A stretch of DNA of 64,000 nt from Kitasatospora sp. CB01950 (lineage in GTDB: Bacteria > Actinomycetota > Actinomycetes > Streptomycetales > Streptomycetaceae): NCBI RefSeq assembly GCF_001905465.1, contig NZ_LISX01000001.1:62001-126000 (forward strand), written 5' to 3'. The notes beneath the pieces were generated by a model. It was not told the DNA's origin, made no database searches, and saw only the letters and a program-made list of their open reading frames with translations. Shown one piece after another: positions 44,152-53,032 of this stretch. How positions within the stretch are numbered: the stretch's first letter is position 1; each line of letters begins with the position of its first letter. Both the position numbers and the translations under genes were made by a program.

Positions 44152-44712
44152 GTGACGGATCGGAACGATCTGCGGCTGCGCCCGCTGCCCGACGAAGTGA
44201 CGCTGCTGCTGGCCGAGTTGGCGGCGCCGCCGCGCCTGGTGGCGCACCTGCGGCTGGTGCACGACGTGGCGGTGCGGCTGGCGGACGGGGTGGCGGCGTA
44301 CTGCCCGGGCCTGGCGTTCGACCGGGCGGCGGTGCTGTTCGGCGCGGCCACCCACGACATCGGGAAGACCGTGCACCGTGCGGAGCTGTCCGCCCCCGGG
44401 TCGGCGCACGAGCCGGCCGGCCGGGGCCTGCTGCTGGCGGCGGGCGTCCCCCCGGAGCTGGCCCGCTTCGCGGCCGGCCACGCGCAGTGGGGTCCGGACT
44501 CCGCCGTGGAGGACCTGCTGGTGTCGCTGGCCGACAAGGCCTGGAAGAACAGGCGCGTCCCGGACCTGGAGGACCTGCTGGTCACCGCGCCGGCCCGGGC
44601 CGGCGGCGGCGAGCGGTGGGAGGTGTTCCTCGCGCTGGACGAGCTGCTCACCGCGATCGGCGACGGCGCGGAGGAGCGCCTGGCGTACCAGGCGCTCTTC
44701 CCGACTGCCTAG
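44152..44712 (+). CDS. HD-domain metal-dependent phosphohydrolase
   Basis: Probable phosphohydrolase of unknown substrate. The 186 residues carry the HD pattern: His32 and His37 in AHLRLVHDVAV, the pair His68-Asp69 in THDIGK, and later His residues in AHEPAGR and AGHAQW, followed by a conserved aspartate in SLADKAWK. GTG at 44152 is the likely start. Its TAG stop overlaps the manA stop on the opposite strand (the bases CTAG are shared). Confidence 0.8.
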   Translation: MTDRNDLRLRPLPDEVTLLLAELAAPPRLVAHLRLVHDVAVRLADGVAAYCPGLAFDRAAVLFGAATHDIGKTVHRAELSAPGSAHEPAGRGLLLAAGVPPELARFAAGHAQWGPDSAVEDLLVSLADKAWKNRRVPDLEDLLVTAPARAGGGERWEVFLALDELLTAIGDGAEERLAYQALFPTA

Positions 44713-45902
44713 GCCAGCGTGACGGTGCTGCGGAAGACGGCGGCGCCCGGGCCGGTCAGGGTGGTCGCGGCCCCGTTCGCCGGGAGGAACGCCGACTCGC
44801 CCCGGTGGAGCGTCAACGTCTGTCCGCCGGAGGCGAGTTCGACGGTTCCGCCGGTGCAGAGCAGGATCTGCGGGGCGTCGCCGGGCAGTACGACGGGCTG
44901 CTCGGCGAGGTCGTAGCGGGAGAGCCGGAACTCGTCGATCGGCACCGGGTACAGCCGCTCGCCGTCCGCGCCGGGCTCGGGGCGCATGATCTCGGGGCTG
45001 CCGCCGTGGAAGCCCACCACCTTGAGCAGCTCGGGGACGTCCACGTGCTTCGGGGTGAACCCGCAGCGCAGCACGTTGTCGGAGTTGGCCATGATCTCCA
45101 CGCCGGTGCCGCGCAGGTAAGCGTGCGGCAGGCCGGCGCCGAGGTACAGCGCCTCGCCGGGCTGCAGGCGCACGTAGTTCAGCAGCAGGGCGGCGACCAG
45201 GCCGGCGTCGCCGGGGTACTCGGCGGCGGCGAAGGCGTAGCCGGCCAGCGCGCCGCTCGGGTCGGACGGGGCGGCGGCGGTGACGGCGCGGGCCACCGCG
45301 TCCACGGTGGCGCGGCCCTGCTCGTCGGTCAGCGCGAGCGCCTCGGCGAGCGCGCCGGACAGCGCCTCGGACTCCGGCTTGTTGCGCAGCAGGTCGATCA
45401 GCGGGTCGAGGCCGGGCACGTCGAGGGAGGCCATCAGGTCGGCCGCGTCGGCGGGCGTCCGGAAACCGCACAGGCCCTCGAACTCGCTGAGCGCGCAGAT
45501 CAGTTCGGGCTTGTGGTTGTCGTCGCGGTAGTTGCGGTGCGGGGCGTCGACCGGGATGCCGCGGCGCTCCTCGTCGGCGTGGCCGGCCCGGGCCTCGGCG
45601 CGGGTGGGGTGGGCCTGGATGGACAGCGGGACGGCGGCGGCCAGCACCTTCACCAGGAACGGCAGGGTCGGCCCGAACTGCTCGACGGCGGCGGCGCCGA
45701 GCTCGGCCGCCGGGTCGGCGGCGATCACCCGGTCGAGCGGCACCGGGCCGTCGCCGCGGTCGATCACCGAGGGCGCGCCGGGGTGGGCTCCCATCCACAG
45801 TTCGGCCTGCGGCTCCCCGGTGGCGGCCCGCCCGAGCAGCGCGGGGATGGCGGTGGCCGACCCCCAGGCGTAGTCGCGGACGGTGTTGTCGAGCCGGTCC
45901 AT
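44709..45902 (-). CDS. manA: Mannose-6-phosphate isomerase, class I
   Basis: Zinc enzyme that interconverts fructose 6-phosphate and mannose 6-phosphate, feeding GDP-mannose and glycan synthesis. The 397 residues have the family metal site: SIQAHPTRAEA, NHKPEL, and LGAGLPHAYLRGTGVEIMANSDNVLR in the catalytic region. ATG at 45902 starts MDRLDNTVRDYAWGS, the conserved beginning. A longer open frame upstream is not conserved. It faces the HD gene and diverges from the metallo-hydrolase gene. Confidence 0.93.
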   Translation of the reverse strand: MDRLDNTVRDYAWGSATAIPALLGRAATGEPQAELWMGAHPGAPSVIDRGDGPVPLDRVIAADPAAELGAAAVEQFGPTLPFLVKVLAAAVPLSIQAHPTRAEARAGHADEERRGIPVDAPHRNYRDDNHKPELICALSEFEGLCGFRTPADAADLMASLDVPGLDPLIDLLRNKPESEALSGALAEALALTDEQGRATVDAVARAVTAAAPSDPSGALAGYAFAAAEYPGDAGLVAALLLNYVRLQPGEALYLGAGLPHAYLRGTGVEIMANSDNVLRCGFTPKHVDVPELLKVVGFHGGSPEIMRPEPGADGERLYPVPIDEFRLSRYDLAEQPVVLPGDAPQILLCTGGTVELASGGQTLTLHRGESAFLPANGAATTLTGPGAAVFRSTVTLA

Positions 45903-46114
45903 CAAGTACTCCAAGATGCGTGCGGACGTGCGTGCGCTGGGGTGGCCGGTGCGCGAGGACCACCGACAATAGCTGACGTATCCGGCGGCCCGATGGTGCC
46001 CGGTGATCACTCTCCTGGGCGCGCCGACCCGGCATCGGAGGGGTGTTCCGGAGAGGGTGGACGGTGACCGGGCTCGATCGGGCCCGCCACCGAACACCGA
46101 CCAGGGGAGCAGCC

Positions 46115-47080
46115 GTGACCGCGTCGTCGCCCGACGAGAGCGCCGAGGGCCGTGGGGCGGGTGCCGTGCCGCCGTTCCGCCCGCTGGAGGTCGAGGTCTT
46201 CACCGGCCCGGAGAGCGCGTTCTTCGCCACGTCGAGTCTGATCATGGGCGAGCGGACGGCGATCCTGGTGGACGCCCAGCTGACCCGCAGCGCGGGCCGG
46301 GAGCTCGCCGAGTGGATCGCGGGCAAGAACCGGCAGCTGCTGGCGATCGTCATCACCCACCAGCACCCCGACCACTACTTCGGCGCGGAGGAGGTGCTGC
46401 GGCTGTTCCCGGCCGCGCCGCTGCTCGCCGCGCCCTCGGTGGTGGACGGCATCCGGCAGACCGCGGCGGCGAAGGTCGCGCAGTGGAAGCCGGTGTACGG
46501 CGACGACATCCCCGACCGGCCGCTGCTGCCCGCCCCGCTGCTGCCGCAGCCGTTGATGATCGACGGGCAGCTGATCCGGGTGCTGCCGCTCGGCCAGGCC
46601 GACAGCGCGGGCTCCACGGCGGTGTACCTGCCGAGCGTCCGCACCGTGGTGGCGGGCGACTTCGTCTACAACGGCACCCACGTGTGGACGGCCGACACCG
46701 ACCCGGCGGCCCGCGGCCGGTGGTCGCACAACCTGAGCCGGATCGCCGACCTGGGCGTCGACCGGGTGATCGCCGGCCACCGCGCCCCCGGCATGGACGA
46801 CGCGGCGCACCGGGTGCTGGGCTTCACCGCCGAGTACCTGCGCGACTTCGACGAGGCGCTGGCCGACCACCCGCAGGACGCGGAGGCGCTGGCCACGGCG
46901 GTGAACGAGCGCTACGGCGGCCTGACCCTGCCGGCCATCCTGGAACTCGGCGCGGCGGCGAACGTCGCCCGGGCGATCGTGCCGGAGGAGGACAACGGGA
47001 TCGTGGACGCGGAGATCGTCGAGGAGTCGGACGAGGACCGCGATGACTCGGCCGGGGGCGGGGCCGGCGACGACCGGTGA
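46115..47080 (+). CDS. Metallo-beta-lactamase-fold hydrolase
   Basis: Predicted metal-dependent hydrolase, substrate unknown. The 321 residues keep the metal motif HQHPDH in VITHQHPDHYFGAEE (about 95-100), a later Asp in VVAGDFVYNGTH, and AGHRAPG as the last histidine site. A short acidic tail closes the protein. GTG at 46115 has GGGGAG six bases upstream. It precedes mobA by 10 bases and is probably transcribed with it. Confidence 0.82.
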   Translation: MTASSPDESAEGRGAGAVPPFRPLEVEVFTGPESAFFATSSLIMGERTAILVDAQLTRSAGRELAEWIAGKNRQLLAIVITHQHPDHYFGAEEVLRLFPAAPLLAAPSVVDGIRQTAAAKVAQWKPVYGDDIPDRPLLPAPLLPQPLMIDGQLIRVLPLGQADSAGSTAVYLPSVRTVVAGDFVYNGTHVWTADTDPAARGRWSHNLSRIADLGVDRVIAGHRAPGMDDAAHRVLGFTAEYLRDFDEALADHPQDAEALATAVNERYGGLTLPAILELGAAANVARAIVPEEDNGIVDAEIVEESDEDRDDSAGGGAGDDR

Positions 47081-47090
47081 TACTGCCCGG

Positions 47091-47666
47091 ATGACGCAGT
47101 ACGACGCGGTGGTCGTGGCCGGTGGGGCGGGGCGGCGGCTCGGTGGCGCGGACAAGCCGGCCCTGACGGTCGGCGGCCGTCCGCTGCTGGACCGGGTGCT
47201 GACGGCCTGTGCGGGGGCCCGGCGCATCCTGGTGGTCGGCCCCCGGCGGCCCACGGCGTGCGGTGGGGTGCACTGGCTGCGCGAGGACCCGCCGGGCGGC
47301 GGCCCGCTGGCGGCGGTGGCCGCCGCACTGCCGGAGGTGGCGGCGCCGCTGGTGCTGCTGCTGGCCGCCGACCTGCCGTTCCTGGGCGCGGCGACGGTCT
47401 CCCGGCTGCTCGACGCGGTCGGCGACGCGGACGGGGCCCTGCTGGTGGACGCCGAGGGCCGCGACCAGCCGCTGACGGGTGCGTACCGCACGGCCGCCCT
47501 GCGCGAGGCGCTCGCCGCGCAGGCCGACCCGACCGGCCGTCCGCTGCGCGCCCTCACCCGCGGCCTGACCCTGGCCCGGGTGCCCGACGAGGCGGGGGCG
47601 TCCTTCGACTGCGACACCCCGGAGGAACTGGCGGCGGCCCGCCGCCGGGCAGCGGGAGAATGCTGA
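47091..47666 (+). CDS. mobA: Molybdenum cofactor guanylyltransferase (MobA-like)
   Basis: NTP-transferase expected to attach GMP to molybdopterin. The 191 residues start with the nucleotide-binding signature VVVAGGAGRRLGGADKP (residues 7-23) and contain LLLAADLPFL, the metal-binding Asp strand. The next genes encode a DUF6457 protein and MoeA, a molybdenum-cofactor set. ATG at 47091 lies 10 bases after the preceding stop. Specificity for GTP against CTP cannot be proven from sequence. Confidence 0.85.
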   Translation: MTQYDAVVVAGGAGRRLGGADKPALTVGGRPLLDRVLTACAGARRILVVGPRRPTACGGVHWLREDPPGGGPLAAVAAALPEVAAPLVLLLAADLPFLGAATVSRLLDAVGDADGALLVDAEGRDQPLTGAYRTAALREALAAQADPTGRPLRALTRGLTLARVPDEAGASFDCDTPEELAAARRRAAGEC

Positions 47667-47945
47667 GTGGACCTCGGGCTGCAGGCTGCTGCGCCGCGGT
47701 GGGCGGGTGGGCAGACGGAGGCGAACTGGGGGCTTGGGCGGCGAACGAGCGCCGGGGCGGTTGGCGGTGTTGCAGGCCAACGGCTCCCGTGCGTTCGTGG
47801 CTCCGCCCGGCGGGTGCGGGCCTGCCGGCTCGGCGGCGTGGTCGGTGCGGGGGGAGCGCCGGAGCTGGTGGGTACTCGTGAATGGGCGCGTGGCGCTGGT
47901 GGTGGAGGGGGCCCGCGGCAGGCGCGATCGGGCAGCATGGGCGTC
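47667..47945. other. 279-base gap without a supported gene
   Basis: Frames stay open here because of the GC content, but none shows protein-like conservation, a ribosome-binding site or a known motif. I see no clear promoter or terminator. Confidence 0.5.
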
Positions 47946-48212
47946 ATGGAGCGCACATTGGACGAGTGGATGGCCGTGGCCGCCGCCGAATTGGGGCTGG
48001 ACCTGGCGGTGGACGTCCGGGGGCTGTTGGACATGACGCGGGTGGTGGCGCACGGGGTGGAGCGTCCGGCGGCGCCGTTGACGGCGTTCCTGGTGGGGTA
48101 CGCGGCGGCGCTGAACGGCGGTGGGCCGGCCGCCGTGGCCGAGGCGTCCGCGAAGGCGACGGTGCTGGCGGAGCGGTGGGCCGCCGAGGCGGACGGCCCG
48201 GCGGAGCGGTGA
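47946..48212 (+). CDS. DUF6457-type protein linked to molybdenum cofactor genes
   Basis: Function unknown. The 88 residues begin MERTLDEWMAVAAAELGLD and include TRVVAHGVERPAAPLTAFLVGYAAAL, the pattern of small helical proteins annotated DUF6457 beside mobA and moeA in streptomycetes. Its stop overlaps the moeA GTG (GTGA), so translation is probably coupled. A helper role in cofactor assembly is inferred from context only. Confidence 0.7.
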   Translation: MERTLDEWMAVAAAELGLDLAVDVRGLLDMTRVVAHGVERPAAPLTAFLVGYAAALNGGGPAAVAEASAKATVLAERWAAEADGPAER

Positions 48213-49429
48213 GCGGCGGGGCGGTCGGCGAGGTGCGGACGTCCGCGCGCCCGGAGACGTTGCGCGGCTGCCCGTGGCCGCTGGCCCGGCGTGCCGCCGC
48301 GCTGGCGGTGGCGGGTCCGCTGCCGGTGGAGCGGGTGCCGTCGGCGGACGCGGTCGGCCGGACGCTCGCCGAGCCGTTGGCCGCGCTCACCGATCTGCCC
48401 GCCTTCGACACCTCGGCGATGGACGGCTGGGCGGTGGCGGGTCCGGGTCCGTGGCGGCTGTCGGGGCGGGTGCTGGCGGGCCAGGACTGTGCCCCGCTGG
48501 CGGACGGTGCGGCGGTGGAGATCGCCACCGGTGCCCAGCTGCCGCCGGGGGCCACCGGGGTGCTCCGCCGTGAGTACGGCCGGCTGGTCGAACTCCCGGA
48601 CGGCACCGGACAGTTGTGCGGTGAGGTCGGCCCGGGCCAGGACGTCAGGCCGCGCGGCCAGGAGTGCCGTCGGGGCGAGGAGTTGCTGCCCGCCGGGCTG
48701 CCGGTGACCCCGGCGGTGCTCGGGCTGGCGGCTGCCGCCGGGCACGACCGGCTGGCCGTTCGGCGCCGTCCGACCGTCGAACTGCTGCTGCTGGGCGACG
48801 AGTTGCTGACCTCGGGGCTGCCCGCGCCGGGCCGGGTGCGGGACGCGCTGGGACCGTTGCTGCCACCGTGGCTGGCCGCGGCCGGGGCGGAACTGCTCGG
48901 CAGCCGCTACGTCCGGGACGACTTCGGGCTGCTGCGGGACGCGATCCGGCACTCGCCCGCCGATCTGGTGCTGACCACCGGCGGTACCGCCGCCGGGCCG
49001 GTGGACTTCCTGCACGCCGCGCTGGAAGCGACCGGCGGCCACCTGCTGGTGGACGGGGTCGCGGTGCGGCCCGGGCACCCGATGCTGCTGGCGGCGCTGC
49101 CCGGCGGCCGGTGCCTGGTGGGGCTGCCGGGCAATCCGCTGGCGGCCGTCGCGGGCACCGTCACGCTCGCGCTGCCGCTGCTGGACGCCCTGTCCGGGCG
49201 CGGCGCCGCCGTCGCGGCCGGGCCCACCGGGACGCTGGCCGCCGCACTGCCCGGCCACCCGGCGGACACCCGTCTGCACCCCGTCCGCCGCACCCCGGCC
49301 GGCCTCGTCCCGCTGCCGCACGACGGCCCGGCCATGCTCCGCGGCCTGGCCCGGGCGGAGGCGCTGGCCGTGGTGCCGCCCGGCGGTCTGCCGGCGGGGG
49401 AGCACGTCGAGGTCCTGCCCCTGCCCTGA
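48209..49429 (+). CDS. moeA: Molybdopterin molybdenumtransferase MoeA
   Basis: Inserts molybdenum into adenylylated molybdopterin. The 406 residues have the MoeA head (LAEPLAALTDLPAFDTSAMDGWAVAG, with the DTSAMDGWA signature near 65-73), the central domain with VLTTGGTAAGPVDF (GGTAAGP) and GLPGNPLAAVAGT, and a C-terminal beta domain. Some usual charged residues in the central motif (SVG-type) read TAAGP, as in other actinomycete paralogues, so activity is likely but not certain. GTG start, coupled to the DUF6457 gene. Confidence 0.85.
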   Translation: MSGGAVGEVRTSARPETLRGCPWPLARRAAALAVAGPLPVERVPSADAVGRTLAEPLAALTDLPAFDTSAMDGWAVAGPGPWRLSGRVLAGQDCAPLADGAAVEIATGAQLPPGATGVLRREYGRLVELPDGTGQLCGEVGPGQDVRPRGQECRRGEELLPAGLPVTPAVLGLAAAAGHDRLAVRRRPTVELLLLGDELLTSGLPAPGRVRDALGPLLPPWLAAAGAELLGSRYVRDDFGLLRDAIRHSPADLVLTTGGTAAGPVDFLHAALEATGGHLLVDGVAVRPGHPMLLAALPGGRCLVGLPGNPLAAVAGTVTLALPLLDALSGRGAAVAAGPTGTLAAALPGHPADTRLHPVRRTPAGLVPLPHDGPAMLRGLARAEALAVVPPGGLPAGEHVEVLPLP

Positions 49430-49524
49430 CCTGCCCGGACGTGATTCCGCCGTTGCGCCCTGCCCGGGCGGGTTCGTCCCGCCGGTGCACGGTGGTCCGG
49501 CGATGTCGCTGCGGACTGGGGGGT

Positions 49525-49538
49525 GTTCCACGTGGAAC
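49525..49538. other. parS: parS-like site
   Basis: GTTCCACGTGGAAC, palindromic over 20 bases, in the 180-base gap between moeA and the channel gene, which contains no gene. Confidence 0.83.
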
Positions 49539-49589
49539 ACCTGCCCGGCCCGGGCCGCGCATCCTTGCCGAACCCGGGCCGGGTGGGGT

Positions 49590-49603
49590 GTTCCACGTGG
49601 AAC
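49590..49603. other. parS: parS-like site
   Basis: Second GTTCCACGTGGAAC, 65 bases from the previous one and just past the stop of the channel gene. The pair lies about 47 kb from oriC. Confidence 0.82.
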
Positions 49604-49609
49604 CGGGGG

Positions 49610-50722
49610 TCACTGGGGGACGGGTGCGCCGGGCTTGATGACGATCAGGCGGTCGGTGAGTTGGAGCACGGCCGCCTCCGGTTCGGTGTAGTTGAGCACG
49701 CGGCGGCCGCGGACCACGGCGACCACGAGGTCGGGCAGTTCGCGCGGGCTGCGGCCGGCTTCGGCCTTGGTGACGGGGCGTTCGGCGACGTCCAGGCCGT
49801 TGCCGTAGGTGAGCAGGTCCTCCATCACGGCGCCGGCGTTCGGGCTGAGCATCGACATGCCGAGCAGGCGGCCGGCGGAGCTGGAGGAGGTGACGACCAC
49901 GTCGGCGCCGCTCTGTCGCAGCAGCGGGGCGTTCTCGTCCTCGCGGACGGCGGCGACCACGGTGGCGCCCCGGTTGAGCTGGCGGGCGGTCAGGGTGATC
50001 AGGGCGGCGGTGTCGTCGCGTTCGGGGGCGACCACCACCTGGGCGGCGCGGGGGAGCTCGGCGCGCATCAGGGTGGCGGTGCGGGTGGCATCGCCGAGGA
50101 CGCCGACCAGGCCGTCGTGGGTGGCCTGGTCGATGGCGCGGGCCTGCGGGTCGACGACGATGATGGAGTCCTTCGGGACGCCCTGTCCGAGCAGGGTGTC
50201 CACGGCGCTGCGGCCCTTGGTTCCGTAGCCGATGACGACGGTGTGGTCCCGCACGGTGTGCCTCCAGCGTTCGATCCGCCACTGCAGGCGGGTGCGTTCG
50301 GTGAGCACTTCGAGAGTCGTGCCGACCAGGATGATCAGGAAGACCACGCGCAGCGGCGTGATCACGAAGATGTTGACCAGGCGGGCACTGTCGCTCACCG
50401 GAGTGATGTCGCCGTAGCCGGTGGTGGAGAGGGTGACGGTGGCGTAGTACGCCGAGTCGAGGAAGCTGACCGAGGTGTCCGCGTTGTCGTTGTAGCCGCC
50501 GCGATCCAGGTACACGATCAGCGTGGTGGCGACCAGCACGCCCAGCGCGAGCAGCAGGCGGAAGGCGACCTGCCGCGTCGGTGGGCGGGTTCGGCGGGCG
50601 GGCAGCGCGATCCGGCGGGCGGGGTCGGTGTCTTCGGCGCCCTGGTCCCGGAAGCGACTGAGTGTCAGCCGGGACGGCCGGGCGCCCTGGTCGGCGGGCG
50701 GATTGGAGTTCGGCACAGGCAC
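49610..50722 (-). CDS. Potassium channel protein with TrkA-N (RCK) domain
   Basis: Two-helix ion channel with a cytoplasmic regulator. The 370-residue form has a polar start, helix one (RLLLALGVLVATTLIVYL), a pore loop with selectivity filter TGYGD in TLSTTGYGDITP, helix two (NIFVITPLRVVFLIILV), then an RCK domain starting HTVVIGYGTKGRSAVDTL (nucleotide-type loop GYGTKG) and a second RCK-C part. Start is uncertain: GTG 50722 and 50716 are both possible and lack a ribosome-binding site, so leaderless translation is possible. It diverges from the quinone oxidoreductase gene. Confidence 0.88.
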   Translation of the reverse strand: MPVPNSNPPADQGARPSRLTLSRFRDQGAEDTDPARRIALPARRTRPPTRQVAFRLLLALGVLVATTLIVYLDRGGYNDNADTSVSFLDSAYYATVTLSTTGYGDITPVSDSARLVNIFVITPLRVVFLIILVGTTLEVLTERTRLQWRIERWRHTVRDHTVVIGYGTKGRSAVDTLLGQGVPKDSIIVVDPQARAIDQATHDGLVGVLGDATRTATLMRAELPRAAQVVVAPERDDTAALITLTARQLNRGATVVAAVREDENAPLLRQSGADVVVTSSSSAGRLLGMSMLSPNAGAVMEDLLTYGNGLDVAERPVTKAEAGRSPRELPDLVVAVVRGRRVLNYTEPEAAVLQLTDRLIVIKPGAPVPQ

Positions 50723-50867
50723 AAGGATGAGGGGTGGAGGCGTCACCGGCCGACCCCGGGGGCGGAGTGTCGCCACCCTGTCCGGTACCGGCGGCAGCCC
50801 TTGACGGACTGCCGGTTGACGGCGGGGGGAGGGGGTGTCCGGTGGGCGGGGGCGTAGCGTGGCGGCC

Positions 50868-51836
50868 ATGCGAGCCATCACGATTCCCGAGCCCGGCGGC
50901 CCCGAGCGGCTGGTGTGGGCCGAGGTTCCCGATCCTGTTCCGGCGGCCGGCGAGGTGCTGGTCGAGGTCGTCGCGACCGCGGTCAACCGGGCCGATCTGC
51001 TGCAGCGTCAGGGCTTCTACGATCCGCCGCCGGGCAGTTCGCCCTATCCGGGCCTGGAGTGCGCGGGCCGGATCTCCGCGCTCGGCCCGGGTGTTGCGGG
51101 CTGGGCGGTGGGCGACGAGGTGTGCGCGCTGCTGGCGGGCGGCGGCTACGCCCAGCAGGTGGCGGTGCCGGTCGGTCAACTGCTGCCGGTGCCGAAGGGG
51201 CTGACGCCGGCGCAGGCCGCCGCGCTGCCCGAGGTGGCGTGCACGGTGTGGTCGAACGTCTTCCAGGTCGCGCACCTGCGCCCCGGCGAGACGGTGCTGC
51301 TGCACGGTGGCGCCAGTGGCATCGGCACCATGGCGATCCAGTTGGCCAAGGCGGTCGGGGCGAGGGTCGCGGTCACCGCGGGCAGCCCGGAGAAGCTCGC
51401 CCGGTGCGCGGAACTCGGCGCGGACGTGCTGATCGACTACCGGCGGCAGGACTTCGTCGCCGAGCTTGCCGCGCTCGGCGGGGCCGACGTGATCCTCGAC
51501 ATCATGGGCGCCAAGTACCTGGAGCGGAACGTGGACGCCCTCGCCGTCAACGGCCGGCTGGTGGTGATCGGCATGCAGGGCGGCGTCAAGGCCGAGCTCA
51601 ACCTGGCGACCCTGCTCCGCAAGCGGGCCGCCGTGGTCGCCACCAACCTGCGCGGGCGGCCGCTCGCGGAGAAGGCGGCGATCGTCGCTGCCGTCCGCGA
51701 GCACGTCTGGCCGCTGGTCGAGTCGGGTGTGGTCCGGCCGGTGGTGGACCGGGTCCTGCCGATCGCCGAGGCCGCCGAGGCGCACCGCGTGGTGGAGGCC
51801 GGCAGCCAGGTCGGGAAGGTCGTCCTGGAGGTGTGA
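50868..51836 (+). CDS. Zinc-independent NAD(P)H quinone oxidoreductase (MDR family)
   Basis: Medium-chain dehydrogenase/reductase without catalytic zinc, related to QOR and PIG3. The 322 residues contain the quinone-reductase signature VNRADLLQRQGFYDPPPG near the N-terminus and an NADPH loop HGGASGIGTMAIQLAK near 148. The zinc-binding cysteines of alcohol dehydrogenases are absent. ATG at 50868 is close to the divergent channel gene. Physiological substrate unknown. Confidence 0.88.
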   Translation: MRAITIPEPGGPERLVWAEVPDPVPAAGEVLVEVVATAVNRADLLQRQGFYDPPPGSSPYPGLECAGRISALGPGVAGWAVGDEVCALLAGGGYAQQVAVPVGQLLPVPKGLTPAQAAALPEVACTVWSNVFQVAHLRPGETVLLHGGASGIGTMAIQLAKAVGARVAVTAGSPEKLARCAELGADVLIDYRRQDFVAELAALGGADVILDIMGAKYLERNVDALAVNGRLVVIGMQGGVKAELNLATLLRKRAAVVATNLRGRPLAEKAAIVAAVREHVWPLVESGVVRPVVDRVLPIAEAAEAHRVVEAGSQVGKVVLEV

Positions 51837-51954
51837 GACCGGGGCCCGGGGCGGCGGAAATGCCCGAAATGCCCGGGTGTGTGAGGCTGGTCGAAAGCTG
51901 TTCCGCCTCCGCCCGCACCTCGTTGCGGGCGGCCGTCGGGAGGACCTGCTTTCC

Positions 51955-52944
51955 ATGCTCGCTCGCCGCCGCCCCGTGCCCCCGGCCCCGCGCCGCACCC
52001 CCACCGCCCGCCCCGGCGCGCTGCTCCGCAGGGCCGCGTTGACCGGCCTGGCGCTGCCGCTGCTGCTGGCCGCCCCCGTCTTCGCCGTCGATCCGGCGGC
52101 CGATGCCCGTCAGCAGACCCAGGCGCAGGTGGACGCCGCCCGGCAGCAGGCCGGAGAGCAGTTCGACGCCGCGCGCGGGCAGGCCGAGGAGCAGCTCGGG
52201 CAGGCCGCCGCGTCGGGGCAGTCCGGGCAGCAGGCCGCGCCGACCGACGGCGCGATATCCGGGGCGGTCCCGACCGTCCCCGTACCGGTTCCGGTGCCCG
52301 CCGCTCCCAGCGCGACCCGGACGGCAGGCTCCCCGAGCCCCGCTCCCGTCGCACCGTCCGTGCCGTCCGTGCCGTCCGTGCCGTCCGTACCGTCCGTGTC
52401 GTCCCGGACACCGATACCCGTCGCCGCGCCGTCCGCGGCCGGCCCCGCGCCGAGCGAGCCCACTGCGGCCGCGTCGAAGCCGGAGCCGACGTCGGAGCCG
52501 AGCCCGAGGCCGGAGCCCTCGGCACAGCCCTCTGCCGAGCCCCCGGTGCGAGTGCCGAGCGAGGAACCGGCGGGCGGCCCGCCGCCCGGCCGGCCCGGGC
52601 GCGGGCACCACCACCGGCCAGCCGTGCCACCGGCACCGGCACCGTCACCGGCGCAGGCCCCGGCCCGGGTGCAGGCGGAGCCGTCCGTGGGGACAGCCGG
52701 ACCGGATCAGGGGGCGCAGCGTGAGGGGGCGGCGGGGAGCGACGAGGACGCGGTCGAGCCGGCGGCGGGGGCGGGCGGGGACGATGCGGTGGTCGCGGGC
52801 GGTGCGCCGATGGCCGGCCCGGTGGTGCCGGTCGGCCCGCTGCGCCTGGGCGACCCGTCCGCGAAACAGCTGCCGTTGGGCGTCGGACTGGGCATGATCG
52901 GTCTGGGTCTCGGCCTGGTCGGAATGCGGCTGCGTCGGCGGTGA
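51955..52944 (+). CDS. Exported proline-rich protein with C-terminal membrane anchor
   Basis: Function unknown. The 329 residues have a basic N-terminus with a signal helix (LTGLALPLLLAAPVFA, cleavage probably near residue 43), a helical Gln/Ala-rich segment (QTQAQVDAARQQAGEQF), a long Pro/Ser/Ala/Val-rich region with a run of PSV tripeptides at about 138-150, and a C-terminal hydrophobic helix ending in RLRRR. The anchor resembles a sortase tail, but no LPxTG or LAxTG is seen. GGGAGGA precedes the ATG. A wall-spanning stalk is a guess from composition. Confidence 0.65.
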   Translation: MLARRRPVPPAPRRTPTARPGALLRRAALTGLALPLLLAAPVFAVDPAADARQQTQAQVDAARQQAGEQFDAARGQAEEQLGQAAASGQSGQQAAPTDGAISGAVPTVPVPVPVPAAPSATRTAGSPSPAPVAPSVPSVPSVPSVPSVSSRTPIPVAAPSAAGPAPSEPTAAASKPEPTSEPSPRPEPSAQPSAEPPVRVPSEEPAGGPPPGRPGRGHHHRPAVPPAPAPSPAQAPARVQAEPSVGTAGPDQGAQREGAAGSDEDAVEPAAGAGGDDAVVAGGAPMAGPVVPVGPLRLGDPSAKQLPLGVGLGMIGLGLGLVGMRLRRR

Positions 52945-53032
52945 GGTCGCGCGACGCGGGTACCCGCAGGGTGGGACGATCCGGGGGCCAGGTCCGTTGA
53001 CCTCCGCAATGGACGAAGCATATGAAGGAGCT

